A stretch of 39,373 bases of DNA. Origin: Zoogloea sp. LCSB751. GTDB taxonomy: Bacteria; Pseudomonadota; Gammaproteobacteria; Burkholderiales; Rhodocyclaceae. Made by a program: the position numbers and the translations under genes. The notes beneath the pieces were generated by a model that saw only the letters and a program-made list of their open reading frames with translations, was not told the DNA's origin and searched no databases. Numbering within the stretch: position 1 is the first letter of the stretch; the number at the start of each line of letters is the position of its first letter. Below are positions 23,459-30,191 of the stretch, piece by piece. The DNA lies in NCBI RefSeq assembly GCF_002028455.1, contig NZ_MWUM01000035.1, positions 1-39,373 on the forward strand, written 5' to 3'.

Positions 23459-24405
23459 GCCTTGCTCTTCTTCGCCGCCAGGAATTCCGGCTCAAGCAGT
23501 TCCTCTGGCGTGCGTACACTCGGCCCCAGGATAGGTCCAACAATTTCGTGGCCCCAGGTGCTTAGCTTTTCTGGATTCAGTTCGAAGGCATCGCCCTGCC
23601 ACGGTTCGAGCTCGGTGATGGTCTCGAAGGCGAAGCCTGACGGGTTGAAGTGGTAGAAGGATGCGTGGGGGTCCTGAGTGTGCTGTCCGAGGGTCATCTG
23701 CAATTGCAGTTTGCGGGCGTTGACGATGTCCAGGGTCTCGCCCACGTCGCGGAGGCTTTTAACGAAGATGCCCACGTGCTGAACACCCATGCGGCCCGGG
23801 CCAAAGCCATAGGCAATATCATGGCTGGTGAATTCGTTGAGCTTAGAGCGGAAAAAACCGGTCTTACCCTTGCCGGCCCCGGAGCCATACCAGTGAAAGC
23901 CCATGACCTCGATAAGGAAGTGCTCCAGCTCAGGGGTGTATTCCGGTGTGATCAGGACCACATGTCCGACACCCCGTTCGTCACAAACGAAGCCGCCGTG
24001 GTTACGTCCCGGAGTGAAGGAGCGGGGCGTCCATTTCTGGGCGTAGAACAGCTCGTGTTGGTAGCCAACCGGGTCGCGAAAGCGAATCAGCTCCTTTACA
24101 CCGCGGATTTCACAGAGCTCGGCGTCACCGACAGTAATCTCCACGCCGGCACTCCGGAATTTCTCCACGGCTGCGTTGAAGGCCAGACGGCCACGGGCCT
24201 CCCAGCCAATATAGGCGATGCGGTCGATCTGGCCCGGATGGAAGGCAAGCCGGTGACGGCGGTCGTCCATCTTGAAGTAAAGGGAGTCTGGGTCGGAGGT
24301 GGGCGCCTGCGTGATGCCAAAGCCCATGACCTGGGGGCCGTACTCGCGCCATTCGTCTAGCCGGGTGGTTTCGAAGCCGAGATAGCCGATGCCGATGATG
24401 TCCAT
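23455..24405 (-). CDS. Type I extradiol ring-cleavage dioxygenase (BphC/HsaC/DitC-like)
   Basis: This 316-residue two-module VOC-fold enzyme opens IGYLGFETTRLDEWREYG. The Fe(II) ligands, compared with BphC numbering (146/210/260), are His148 (GVGHVVLI), His210 (GVQHVGIFV) and Glu261 (GFAFETI). The catalytic helpers His195 (SHDIAYGF), His242 (GQHTQDPH) and Tyr251 (SFYHFNPSGF) are all in place, so it should be active. It cleaves a catechol beside one hydroxyl with O2. ATG 24405 has AAGGGGA upstream. It leads an operon with an FAH-family enzyme, a stress protein fusion and an exporter. By analogy it opens the dihydroxylated aromatic ring of a polycyclic substrate. Confidence 0.95.
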   Translation of the reverse strand: MDIIGIGYLGFETTRLDEWREYGPQVMGFGITQAPTSDPDSLYFKMDDRRHRLAFHPGQIDRIAYIGWEARGRLAFNAAVEKFRSAGVEITVGDAELCEIRGVKELIRFRDPVGYQHELFYAQKWTPRSFTPGRNHGGFVCDERGVGHVVLITPEYTPELEHFLIEVMGFHWYGSGAGKGKTGFFRSKLNEFTSHDIAYGFGPGRMGVQHVGIFVKSLRDVGETLDIVNARKLQLQMTLGQHTQDPHASFYHFNPSGFAFETITELEPWQGDAFELNPEKLSTWGHEIVGPILGPSVRTPEELLEPEFLAAKKSKA

Positions 24406-24417
24406 GTGCGTTTCCCC

Positions 24418-24442
24418 TTGAGTACGTTTGGTGTGGACTCAA
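24418..24442. promoter_or_regulatory. Putative operator or leader hairpin before the extradiol dioxygenase
   Basis: TTGAGT (24418-24423), 13-nt spacer, ACTCAA (24437-24442): a perfect 6-bp inverted repeat immediately upstream of the Shine-Dalgarno of the minus-strand dioxygenase gene. The sequence differs from the ACA-N13-TGT family though the spacer length is equal. As RNA it could also form a stem-loop next to the ribosome-binding site. Confidence 0.45.
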
Positions 24443-24496
24443 CCGTTGGGTGATGTTCATTAAGAGGCCCTTCTGGGAGGCCTTCGGCGTGTGTAG

Positions 24497-25255
24497 TCAA
24501 TGAGCCAGCAGGCCGCCGTCGATGATCAGATCTGAGCCGGTCATGAAGGACGCTTCGCTGGAGGCTACGAAAAGAGCCAGTGCGACGACCTCTTCGGGCT
24601 GTCCCGGGCGATCCATCGGCACGCCGTCAAGCAGCGCGGCACGAATCTTCGGGTCATCGACGAAAGCTGCGGTACCCGGAGTTACCACGAAGCCCGGACT
24701 GATGCTGACCGCGCGGATGCCGAGGGGGGCGCCTTCGATGGCGAGCTGGCGGGTGAAGGACACCACGCCGCCCTTTGCCGCCGAATGGGCCGAGATGCCG
24801 GCTACTCGCGACCCGCCCCAGGCGGCCGTCGATGCAATGTTGATCACCACCCCCCGGCTTTTTGCGAGATGCGGCCAGGCGTACTTGGTGGTGAAAAAAA
24901 TCAGGTCCAGTTCATTGCGGATGGTGTAGTGCCAGTCCTCGATGGAGAACTCGCCGACAAAGCCGAAACGGGCGGCTGAAGCATTGTTGTAGAGAATGTC
25001 GATGCGGCCGTGGGCGGCGAGGGCGGCCTCCACCCACTGACGGGCCTGTTCCGGATTGCCGAGGTCGACGGGCGCCAGGCCCTGGAGCTCGAAGCCTTCG
25101 GCCTGGAGCAGTTCACGGGTGGCCTGATGGCCCTGGGCATCCACGTCGCAACCAACGACGGTAGCCCCCTCCCGGGCGAAGCGCAGAGCCGCTTCGCGTC
25201 CCTGTCCGCCGCCGGTACCGGTGATAAGCGCAATCTTTCCTGTAAGTCGTGCCAT
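24497..25255 (-). CDS. SDR-family oxidoreductase with His replacing the catalytic Tyr
   Basis: I chose ATG 25255 (MARLTGKIALITG), 252 residues; the longer frame adds a non-homologous N-terminus. It is a classical SDR: TGTGGGQG (12-19) for NAD(P), DV at 37-38 after the second strand, NNAS (91-94), Asn114 and Ser142 in INIASTAAWGG. The normal Tyr-x-x-x-Lys reads His157-Ser-Ala-Ala-Lys161; codon 157 is CAT (24785-24787 on the plus strand). Aspartate/Asn at 37-38 favours NAD(H). A dihydrodiol dehydrogenase (DitB-like) role is suggested by its place between the ferredoxin and the extradiol dioxygenase genes. The missing Tyr may mean altered catalysis or loss of activity. Confidence 0.9.
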   Translation of the reverse strand: MARLTGKIALITGTGGGQGREAALRFAREGATVVGCDVDAQGHQATRELLQAEGFELQGLAPVDLGNPEQARQWVEAALAAHGRIDILYNNASAARFGFVGEFSIEDWHYTIRNELDLIFFTTKYAWPHLAKSRGVVINIASTAAWGGSRVAGISAHSAAKGGVVSFTRQLAIEGAPLGIRAVSISPGFVVTPGTAAFVDDPKIRAALLDGVPMDRPGQPEEVVALALFVASSEASFMTGSDLIIDGGLLAH

Positions 25256-25388
25256 GCAGAGTCCCCTGGATGGGTACCAGTGTGCGGTTGTACGGGCAGC
25301 TATTGATCGTTCGACGAACTTGGCTGGCGCGTGCACGCCCGCTTGGTTGAGGCTGCCAGAACGTTTACTGGTAATGGGATGAGGGGAG

Positions 25389-25625
25389 TCAGGTACCCGT
25401 TGGGGCTTCGACGCGCAGAGCTTCTGCCGGGCAGGCAACCGCGCCCTCGGAAGCAGATTCTTCCAGTCCGGCCGGGACGAACTCGCTTTCTAGGTATACG
25501 AGGCCGTCGGCGTCAAGCTTATAGACTTCCGGGCAAATCGCGGCGCAGAGACCGTAGCCGCAGCATTTACTTCGTTCAGCAAAGACGCGGTGCAGAGCCT
25601 TGCCAGTGTTCTCGGGGTTGTTCAT
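25389..25625 (-). CDS. Single-cluster ferredoxin (3Fe-4S or 4Fe-4S type)
   Basis: ATG 25625 lies behind GAGGAGAC; the protein has 78 residues. The cluster motif is Cys-Cys-Gly-Tyr-Gly-Leu-Cys-Ala-Ala-Ile-Cys-Pro, then a distal CPAEAL. It fits C-x2-(Y)-x2-C...CP, the small ferredoxins that serve P450s and, notably, the DitA3 class that serves the diterpenoid Rieske dioxygenase (recalled from Pseudomonas abietaniphila). Tyr sits where a fourth Cys would complete a 4Fe-4S cluster, but two extra cysteines flank the motif, so nuclearity is uncertain. PEVYKLDADGLVYLE is typical of this family. It stands just downstream of the IclR gene and could donate electrons to the P450 or the Rieske oxygenase. 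Confidence 0.93.
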   Translation of the reverse strand: MNNPENTGKALHRVFAERSKCCGYGLCAAICPEVYKLDADGLVYLESEFVPAGLEESASEGAVACPAEALRVEAPTGT

Positions 25626-25677
25626 TTTCTGTCTCCTCACATTCGGACGCAGCTTGAAACTGCTGCGCTTATTATGC

Positions 25678-25696
25678 ACAGAAAACAAAAAAGTGT
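25678..25696. promoter_or_regulatory. Possible operator B (ACA-N13-TGT type) upstream of the ferredoxin
   Basis: ACA (25678-25680), 13 nt, TGT (25694-25696) in the gap between the IclR stop and the ferredoxin start. The arms are only 3 bp, but the right half CAAAAAAGTGT is identical to that of operator A at 2833-2843. Weak alone; listed because of the shared half and position. Confidence 0.35.
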
Positions 25697-25735
25697 CACT
25701 ATTTTGCAGGGCGTTTTGATCTTGGCTTGAGTGGT

Positions 25736-26569
25736 TCAGAACAGCATGGCTGCAAGTTTCTGACCCAGGTCTTTGATCTCCCGGCCAACGGTTTCGATAC
25801 CTGCTTCATCGTACTGCCCGCGGAACATCACAGCAGATACGGTGTAGGCGATATTGTCATTACGGTCGCACACGGGGGCTGCGATAACCATGATGCCGGC
25901 CGAGAAATATCCATCGTCCAAGGACCAGCCCTGCTGGCGGCACTGTTCCACTTCCTGTAGGTAGGTCTCGAACGAGAGGGGGCGGGCCCAACGGATCTTG
26001 TCGAAAACGGCTCGGAGTTCCGGGGCTTCGAGGTCGAGTCGCGACGCGAACAGGCGTCCGCTGGCCCCCATTAGCATGGGCAGGCGCTGGCCTGTGGCCA
26101 TGTCAATGCGCAGATCGGCTGGGCTGGTTTCCGAATTGACGAGGACGATGCGGTCGGTGCCCATGCGTCGCCAGAGGGTCACCGTCACACCGAAGCGGGC
26201 AGCGAATTCTTGCATCAGGGGGCGGGCAGCTTCAAGGCGCTGACCTTCAGTTACCATGTTGCCCGCGAGTTTGGCCAGTCCTAGTCCGGCCGTGTATGTC
26301 TTGGCGCGTCGGTCGAAGTCCAAAATGTCCTCGGCGACCAGAGTGCGTAGAATATTGAAACAGGTGCTTGGGTTGATCGACAGGAGTCTGGCAAGATCCG
26401 CGGCCCGTTCCGGAGTTCCGGTTTCGGTGAGGTGACGAAGGATACGGATGGCGTTGATGATGGGCTTGACCATCACGCTGTTCCCCGCTCGGTTGTGGTC
26501 TTCCGGGTTGCTATCTTCATCATCCGGAGCGCCCTTGTCAGTGATGCTGTCGCTTGGATCTGTTTTCAT
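25736..26569 (-). CDS. IclR-family transcriptional regulator
   Basis: This protein has 277 residues from ATG 26569; ATG 26620 or the internal ATG 26473 (MVKPIINAIRILRHL) are possible and no candidate has a strong ribosome-binding site. An N-terminal winged helix-turn-helix (NAIRILRHLTE, then ADLARLLSINPSTCFNILRT) is followed by an IclR effector domain (GMVTEGQ-like start, ARFGVTVTLWRRMG, then LPMLMGASGRLFASRL), which binds a small catabolic acid. In the dit cluster an IclR protein (DitR) activates the catabolic genes; this gene, immediately upstream of ferredoxin and ring-cleavage genes, is the natural counterpart. An inverted repeat at 26629-26644 may be its operator. Confidence 0.92.
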   Translation of the reverse strand: MKTDPSDSITDKGAPDDEDSNPEDHNRAGNSVMVKPIINAIRILRHLTETGTPERAADLARLLSINPSTCFNILRTLVAEDILDFDRRAKTYTAGLGLAKLAGNMVTEGQRLEAARPLMQEFAARFGVTVTLWRRMGTDRIVLVNSETSPADLRIDMATGQRLPMLMGASGRLFASRLDLEAPELRAVFDKIRWARPLSFETYLQEVEQCRQQGWSLDDGYFSAGIMVIAAPVCDRNDNIAYTVSAVMFRGQYDEAGIETVGREIKDLGQKLAAMLF

Positions 26570-26628
26570 GGTAATGACTGGGTAAGCAGGTTGGAGGATC
26601 CGAACTGAATTGCCACCCATTCTATATG

Positions 26629-26644
26629 GAGAATTTACATTCTC
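26629..26644. promoter_or_regulatory. Putative IclR operator
   Basis: GAGAAT (26629-26634), TTAC, ATTCTC (26639-26644): a perfect 6-bp inverted repeat just upstream of the IclR gene, within the size usual for IclR-family sites. A looser relative, GAAT-N3-ATTC, lies at 29317-29327 before the divergent DUF35/SDR operons. Confidence 0.5.
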
Positions 26645-26688
26645 GTGTTAAGAGTTTTTTCACTTCGAACTGGATTTGGGCTAAGTCG

Positions 26689-26712
26689 AAAAAAAACCCG
26701 CCGAAGCGGGTT
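26689..26712 (-). terminator. Rho-independent terminator of the DUF35-thiolase-Cache operon
   Basis: Read on the minus strand: AACCCGC (26712-26706), loop TTCG, GCGGGTT (26701-26695), running on into a T-rich stretch to 26689. The tetraloop and T-run are classic. It lies about 85 bp after the Cache gene stop. Confidence 0.9.
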
Positions 26713-26797
26713 GAAGGGCCCGAGATGGGCGACCGAGGGGGCTGGCCGCCCGTGCTGCTGGAAGCTGGCTCGGGCTTAGGGAGGAGGTTGGTGTGGT

Positions 26798-27658
26798 TTA
26801 CTGGTTGTAGTAACCCACCGCGACGATGTAGGGGCCAACGACCTGGAAGAGGGTTCTTTTTTGCTCGGTACGCTTGGTAACCGGGTTTGGCCATTGGTAG
26901 TCGAGTTCGCCCAGCTTCCGGGTTTGAGCCATCGCCAGGATGTTACGGATGATGGGTTGGCCGGAGGCATCCTTCAGCTCCAGACCATCGGTGCCGATCA
27001 GGCGCGGCTGGGCGCCGTGGGCGATAAAGTGGCCGCTCTTCATATCGATCACAAAAACGTAGAGATCGTCCTGCACGAAACGTCCGCCGAGGCGATTGAA
27101 CTCCTTGACGGCCTCCTCCGGCGCTGCCTTCAGGGACGCCACCGCTTGATCCAGGAAGGCTCGGGCCTGAGCCGGGCTGCTACGGGGCAGGTAATAACCG
27201 ACAGCCAGAATGCGTTCACCTGCCCGCTGGAAAAAAGCCTGCTTTCGCTGAAGGGTGTTGTCCACCCAGTTCAGCCAACGATATTCGACCTGGCCGCTGC
27301 CGCGGGTTTTGGCAATTTCCAGAATCTCTGCAAAAAATGGTTTGCCAGTCGCGTCGCGCATGGCGCTCACATTACGACCGATCAGGGATGCTGATGCCCC
27401 CCCGCTGGTGAGCATGGTGCCGTCGGTGTCGAGAACATAGACATAGAGCTCCTTATCAATGTACCGCCCCTGGCGGCCGAATTCGGCGAAAGCCGCGTCG
27501 CCGGTACTTCGGTAATGCTCAACGGCACGGGCCAGCAAGGCCTGGGCGCGTCCTGCATCGATCTCACTGCGGGTTCCTGGCGGCGAGGCCGCGCCAGAGC
27601 CGGAGACGAGTGAGCAGCCAAGCACCAGGGCAAACAGGTGGACAAGCAACTTTTCCAT
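26798..27658 (-). CDS. Exported tandem Cache-domain protein (probable lipoprotein)
   Basis: I chose ATG 27658 behind AAGGAAAG; 286 residues. The N-terminus MEKLLVHLFALVLGCSL is a signal peptide with a possible lipobox (Val-Leu-Gly-Cys15). Two homologous Cache_2-like modules follow: about residues 35-155 (DKELYVYVLDTDGTMLTSGG, then QVEYRWLNWV, ILAVGYYLP) and 160-286 (DDLYVFVIDMKSGHFIAHGA, ELDYQWPNPV, IVAVGYYNQ). Cache modules bind small ligands such as carboxylates, but here no transmembrane signalling domain follows, so it is a free or lipid-anchored periplasmic sensor or binding protein. It is the last gene after the DUF35 and thiolase-like genes, 34 bp apart, and ends at an intrinsic terminator. 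Confidence 0.85.
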   Translation of the reverse strand: MEKLLVHLFALVLGCSLVSGSGAASPPGTRSEIDAGRAQALLARAVEHYRSTGDAAFAEFGRQGRYIDKELYVYVLDTDGTMLTSGGASASLIGRNVSAMRDATGKPFFAEILEIAKTRGSGQVEYRWLNWVDNTLQRKQAFFQRAGERILAVGYYLPRSSPAQARAFLDQAVASLKAAPEEAVKEFNRLGGRFVQDDLYVFVIDMKSGHFIAHGAQPRLIGTDGLELKDASGQPIIRNILAMAQTRKLGELDYQWPNPVTKRTEQKRTLFQVVGPYIVAVGYYNQ

Positions 27659-27692
27659 GGGCTTTCCTTTCAAGGCATAAGGGGCACAGAAC

Positions 27693-28886
27693 TCATTCCC
27701 GGACCAGCAGGATGCTCCCCCCCAGAGGGCCACCGCCAGCTGCCACCACCGAGGCGTGGTGGGGTTTGAGCTGGCGCTCGCCGGCACGGCCCCACAACTG
27801 ATTGCACGCTTCGTGGACGTAGCCGAGCCCGTGGGTACGCCCGCCGGACAACTGGCCACCGTTGGTGTTGATGGGAATGAGGCCGTCGCGGGCAATGTTC
27901 CTGCCACCCTCGATGAAGTCTCCACCTTCGCCCACCGGGCAGAAGCCAAGGGCTTCGAGCCAGATTATGGTCAGAATGGAAAAACCGTCGTAGAGCTGGG
28001 CAGATCCCAGATCGGAGGGCTTGAGGTCAGTGCGCGACCACATCATGCGGGCCACCTCGCCAGTAACCATAGCGGTTAGATCGATCTGGTCCCAGGACCA
28101 GGGCTGGTGGAGGGCTGCGCCAATCGCCTCGAGGCGGATTGGTGCATTTGGACCTCCGCGGGCCGCATCGATGCGCGACAGCACTATGGCCGTTGATGCA
28201 TCGCAATGAACATCACAGTCAAGCATGCGCAGAGGCGTCGAGATCATCCGCGAGGCCATGTAGTCGTCGAGGCCCATGGGCGCGCGGTAAACCGCCTTTG
28301 GGTTGAGGGCTGCGTTGGCGCGGCAGGTCATGGCAATCTGGGCCAGCTGTTCTGGCCGCGTGCCGTAGTCGTGGAAGTGGCGCTGAGCATACATGGCCAT
28401 CAGGTTGACGCCCGAAAGTACGTTGAATGGCGTGTACCACTGCCAGAAGAAGCTGTTGTCGCGGCCAACGGTCTTGTTGGAGAGGGCGCTAGCGGTCTTG
28501 TCGGTCTGGCGCCGGCTGGCTTCAGTAATGGTGCGGAAAACCAGCACGTGCTTGCACAGGCCAGTAGCAATGGCCATCGCACCGTTGATCAGACCGGCCA
28601 GAGGGCCGGGGCCCTCATAGCCCCCGCCAAACCAGTTCACCTTGAGGCCCAGGGTGCTGATCAGTGCATTTGGCCCCACCGGCGAAAAGGCATCCCCATT
28701 GTTATTATCGCCGGGCCAGCAGGCCACTCCGTCGATGTCGTCACGGGTCAGGCCGGCATCAGCGATGGCTTCCAGGGTGGCGTCGAGGGTCAGCTTCATC
28801 GCAGACAGACTAGACGGGCGGCCGACCTCCGACTGGCCGATGCCACTGATCGCCACGTCCTTCTCAAACAGGCGGTCGAACATCAT
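27693..28886 (-). CDS. Thiolase-like / SCP2-type lipid-transfer protein, cysteine-less
   Basis: This protein has 397 residues (ATG 28886; ATG 28883 is better spaced from AAGGAGG and equally likely). It has a thiolase fold: VAISGIGQSEVGR opening, DGVACWPGDN, and the C-terminal NTNGGQLSGGRTHGLGYVHE motif. Both thiolase cysteines are absent: the nucleophile region reads GGYEGPGPLAGLINGA and the C-terminal loop VAAGGGPLGGS has Ala for Cys. Such proteins paired with a DUF35/OB-fold partner (Ltp2-ChsH2 in steroid side-chain loss) act as retro-aldolases, not thiolases. The partner gene directly upstream overlaps by 4 bp. A DitF-like role in diterpenoid breakdown is the inference. Confidence 0.92.
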   Translation of the reverse strand: MMFDRLFEKDVAISGIGQSEVGRPSSLSAMKLTLDATLEAIADAGLTRDDIDGVACWPGDNNNGDAFSPVGPNALISTLGLKVNWFGGGYEGPGPLAGLINGAMAIATGLCKHVLVFRTITEASRRQTDKTASALSNKTVGRDNSFFWQWYTPFNVLSGVNLMAMYAQRHFHDYGTRPEQLAQIAMTCRANAALNPKAVYRAPMGLDDYMASRMISTPLRMLDCDVHCDASTAIVLSRIDAARGGPNAPIRLEAIGAALHQPWSWDQIDLTAMVTGEVARMMWSRTDLKPSDLGSAQLYDGFSILTIIWLEALGFCPVGEGGDFIEGGRNIARDGLIPINTNGGQLSGGRTHGLGYVHEACNQLWGRAGERQLKPHHASVVAAGGGPLGGSILLVRE

Positions 28887-29281
28887 GCCTCCTTCTCGAA
28901 AAACGGCAGCCAGACATCCTCGATCTGGCTGAAGGTTACTTTGACTGGCAGGTCGATGCGGACTTCGTCAGCCGGCATTCCGACGATGTTGCTCACAAGG
29001 CGTAGGCCTGTCTGCTCTTTCAGTTCCACGATGGCCACCACGTAGGGCACCTCGAGCGTGGCCTGCCAGCGCTGATGATTGATCGTGTAGCTGATCACCT
29101 TGCCCCGTCCGCTGACCGGGCGAGGTGCCACATTCTGGCTCAAACAGTGCGGGCAGATCGGAGCCGGCGGATGGAAGTAGCGCCGGCAGCCGCTGCAATG
29201 GTGGATGTTTAGTGAGCCGGTCTCTCCACCCTGCCAGAACGCAATGTTGTCGGGGTTCAGTGCTGGAAGCTTGCGGGCCAT
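28883..29281 (-). CDS. Zn-ribbon OB-fold protein (DUF35 family, ChsH2-like)
   Basis: This 132-residue protein has an N-terminal rubredoxin-like zinc ribbon with Cys29 and Cys32 (HHCSGCRRYF) and Cys43 and Cys46 (ICPHCLS). An OB-fold domain follows (GRGKVISYTINHQ, YVVAIVELKEQTGLRLVSNI, VKVTFSQIED). It is the accessory subunit that completes the active site of thiolase-like aldolases or acyl-CoA-binding enzymes. Its stop overlaps the start of the thiolase-like gene by 4 bp, which strongly supports a complex. It is first in its operon, transcribed away from the SDR at 29441, with operator C in between. Confidence 0.92.
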   Translation of the reverse strand: MARKLPALNPDNIAFWQGGETGSLNIHHCSGCRRYFHPPAPICPHCLSQNVAPRPVSGRGKVISYTINHQRWQATLEVPYVVAIVELKEQTGLRLVSNIVGMPADEVRIDLPVKVTFSQIEDVWLPFFEKEA

Positions 29282-29340
29282 GATTCTTGGAATCCGGATG
29301 TGGTTTTCTGACTACGGAATTAGATTCTAGCATCAACATA

Positions 29341-29365
29341 TAGACAGAACTTCAAAATCTGTCTA
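29341..29365. promoter_or_regulatory. Putative operator C (ACA-N13-TGT type) in the DUF35/SDR divergent promoter
   Basis: TAGACAGA (29341-29348), 9-nt spacer, TCTGTCTA (29358-29365): perfect 8-bp arms. It lies in the 159-bp gap between divergently transcribed operons and is AT-rich, so it could control both. The core ACAGA-N9-TCTGT is identical in layout to operator E at 39292-39322. Confidence 0.65.
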
Positions 29366-29440
29366 AAGTTTTTCCATTGAAGCCGGATTCTTCGGTATTT
29401 TCAGAGCTGATTTCCCGTAACTGCACATCAAGGATCAACC

Positions 29441-30139
29441 ATGACTCAAACCCTTACCGGCCGAACGGTCGTCGTTACCGGAGCCTTCGGCTTCCTCGGG
29501 AATGCGCTTGCGGCGAGGCTGGTGAAGGAGGGCGCTCGGGTGGCCCTCATTGATCGTGCTCCCGTTCCGGCTAGCCCATTGCCGGGTGTTGAACTTGCGC
29601 AGGGCGAAGTGGATCTGGGGAGTCCCGAGTCAGCCAGCAAGGCCTTTGGCCGTATAGCCGAGACTCTGGGCAGCATCGATGCGCTGGTCAATGTGGCGGG
29701 TGGCTTCGTTTGGGAAACACTGGCTGATGGCTGTATCGAATCCTGGGATCGCATGTATGGCATGAACCTGCGTACCGCGGTGATCGCCTCGCAAGCCGTG
29801 TTGCCTTACCTGCTGGTCAGGGGCTACGGACGACTGGTGAACGTGGGGGCTCTCGGCGCGGTCAAGGCCGCTGCCGGCATGGGCGCCTATGCTGCCTCCA
29901 AGGCTGGGGTGGCACGACTCACTGAAGCCCTCGCCGAAGAACTCAAGGACAAGGGTGTGACCGTCAATGCGGTTTTGCCGAGCATCATCGATACCCCCAC
30001 CAACCGTGCAGACATGCCTGATGCCGATCCAACCCGCTGGGTTAGCACCGATGCACTTGCTTCTGTGATCGTATTCCTGTTGTCGGAAGAGGCCTCTGCG
30101 GTCAATGGCGCGCTGATTCCGGTTAGCGGCCGCGTCTGA
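29441..30139 (+). CDS. Short-chain dehydrogenase/reductase
   Basis: This 232-residue classical SDR has TGAFGFLG (14-21) as the nucleotide-binding glycine motif, DR at the end of beta-2 (favouring NAD), NVAGG, catalytic region NVGALGAVKAAAGMGAYAAS with Tyr-Ala-Ala-Ser-Lys, and a C-terminal PVSGRV. In place of the usual active-site Ser, the residue after NVG is Ala with Gly neighbours (LVNVGALGA), so the Ser of the triad is not obvious. It leads the operon that includes the FAH-family protein and the Rieske dioxygenase. It is a candidate for oxidising a dihydrodiol or hydroxyl on the polycyclic substrate; the specific step is unknown. Confidence 0.92.
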   Translation: MTQTLTGRTVVVTGAFGFLGNALAARLVKEGARVALIDRAPVPASPLPGVELAQGEVDLGSPESASKAFGRIAETLGSIDALVNVAGGFVWETLADGCIESWDRMYGMNLRTAVIASQAVLPYLLVRGYGRLVNVGALGAVKAAAGMGAYAASKAGVARLTEALAEELKDKGVTVNAVLPSIIDTPTNRADMPDADPTRWVSTDALASVIVFLLSEEASAVNGALIPVSGRV

Positions 30140-30191
30140 AAATCGGCGCCCATTTCCCGAGAACGATAGAACTCCCCCTGACGGAGCACCC

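Noticed and set aside
24467..24487. AGGCC...GGCCT hairpin between the SDR and extradiol genes
   Set aside because: No T-run on the minus strand and imperfect arms; not convincing as a terminator.
25309..25319. Palindrome GTTCG-A-CGAAC upstream of the SDR at 25255
   Set aside because: Only 5-bp arms and no second copy seen; could be chance.
26626..26880. 84-codon plus-strand frame MENLHSRVKSFF...
   Set aside because: It runs through the minus-strand terminator and into the end of the Cache gene, has no ribosome-binding site and no homology I recognise.
27659..27949. N-terminal extension of the Cache protein
   Set aside because: It overlaps the thiolase-like gene and lacks family features; ATG 27658 starts a clear signal peptide behind a ribosome-binding site.
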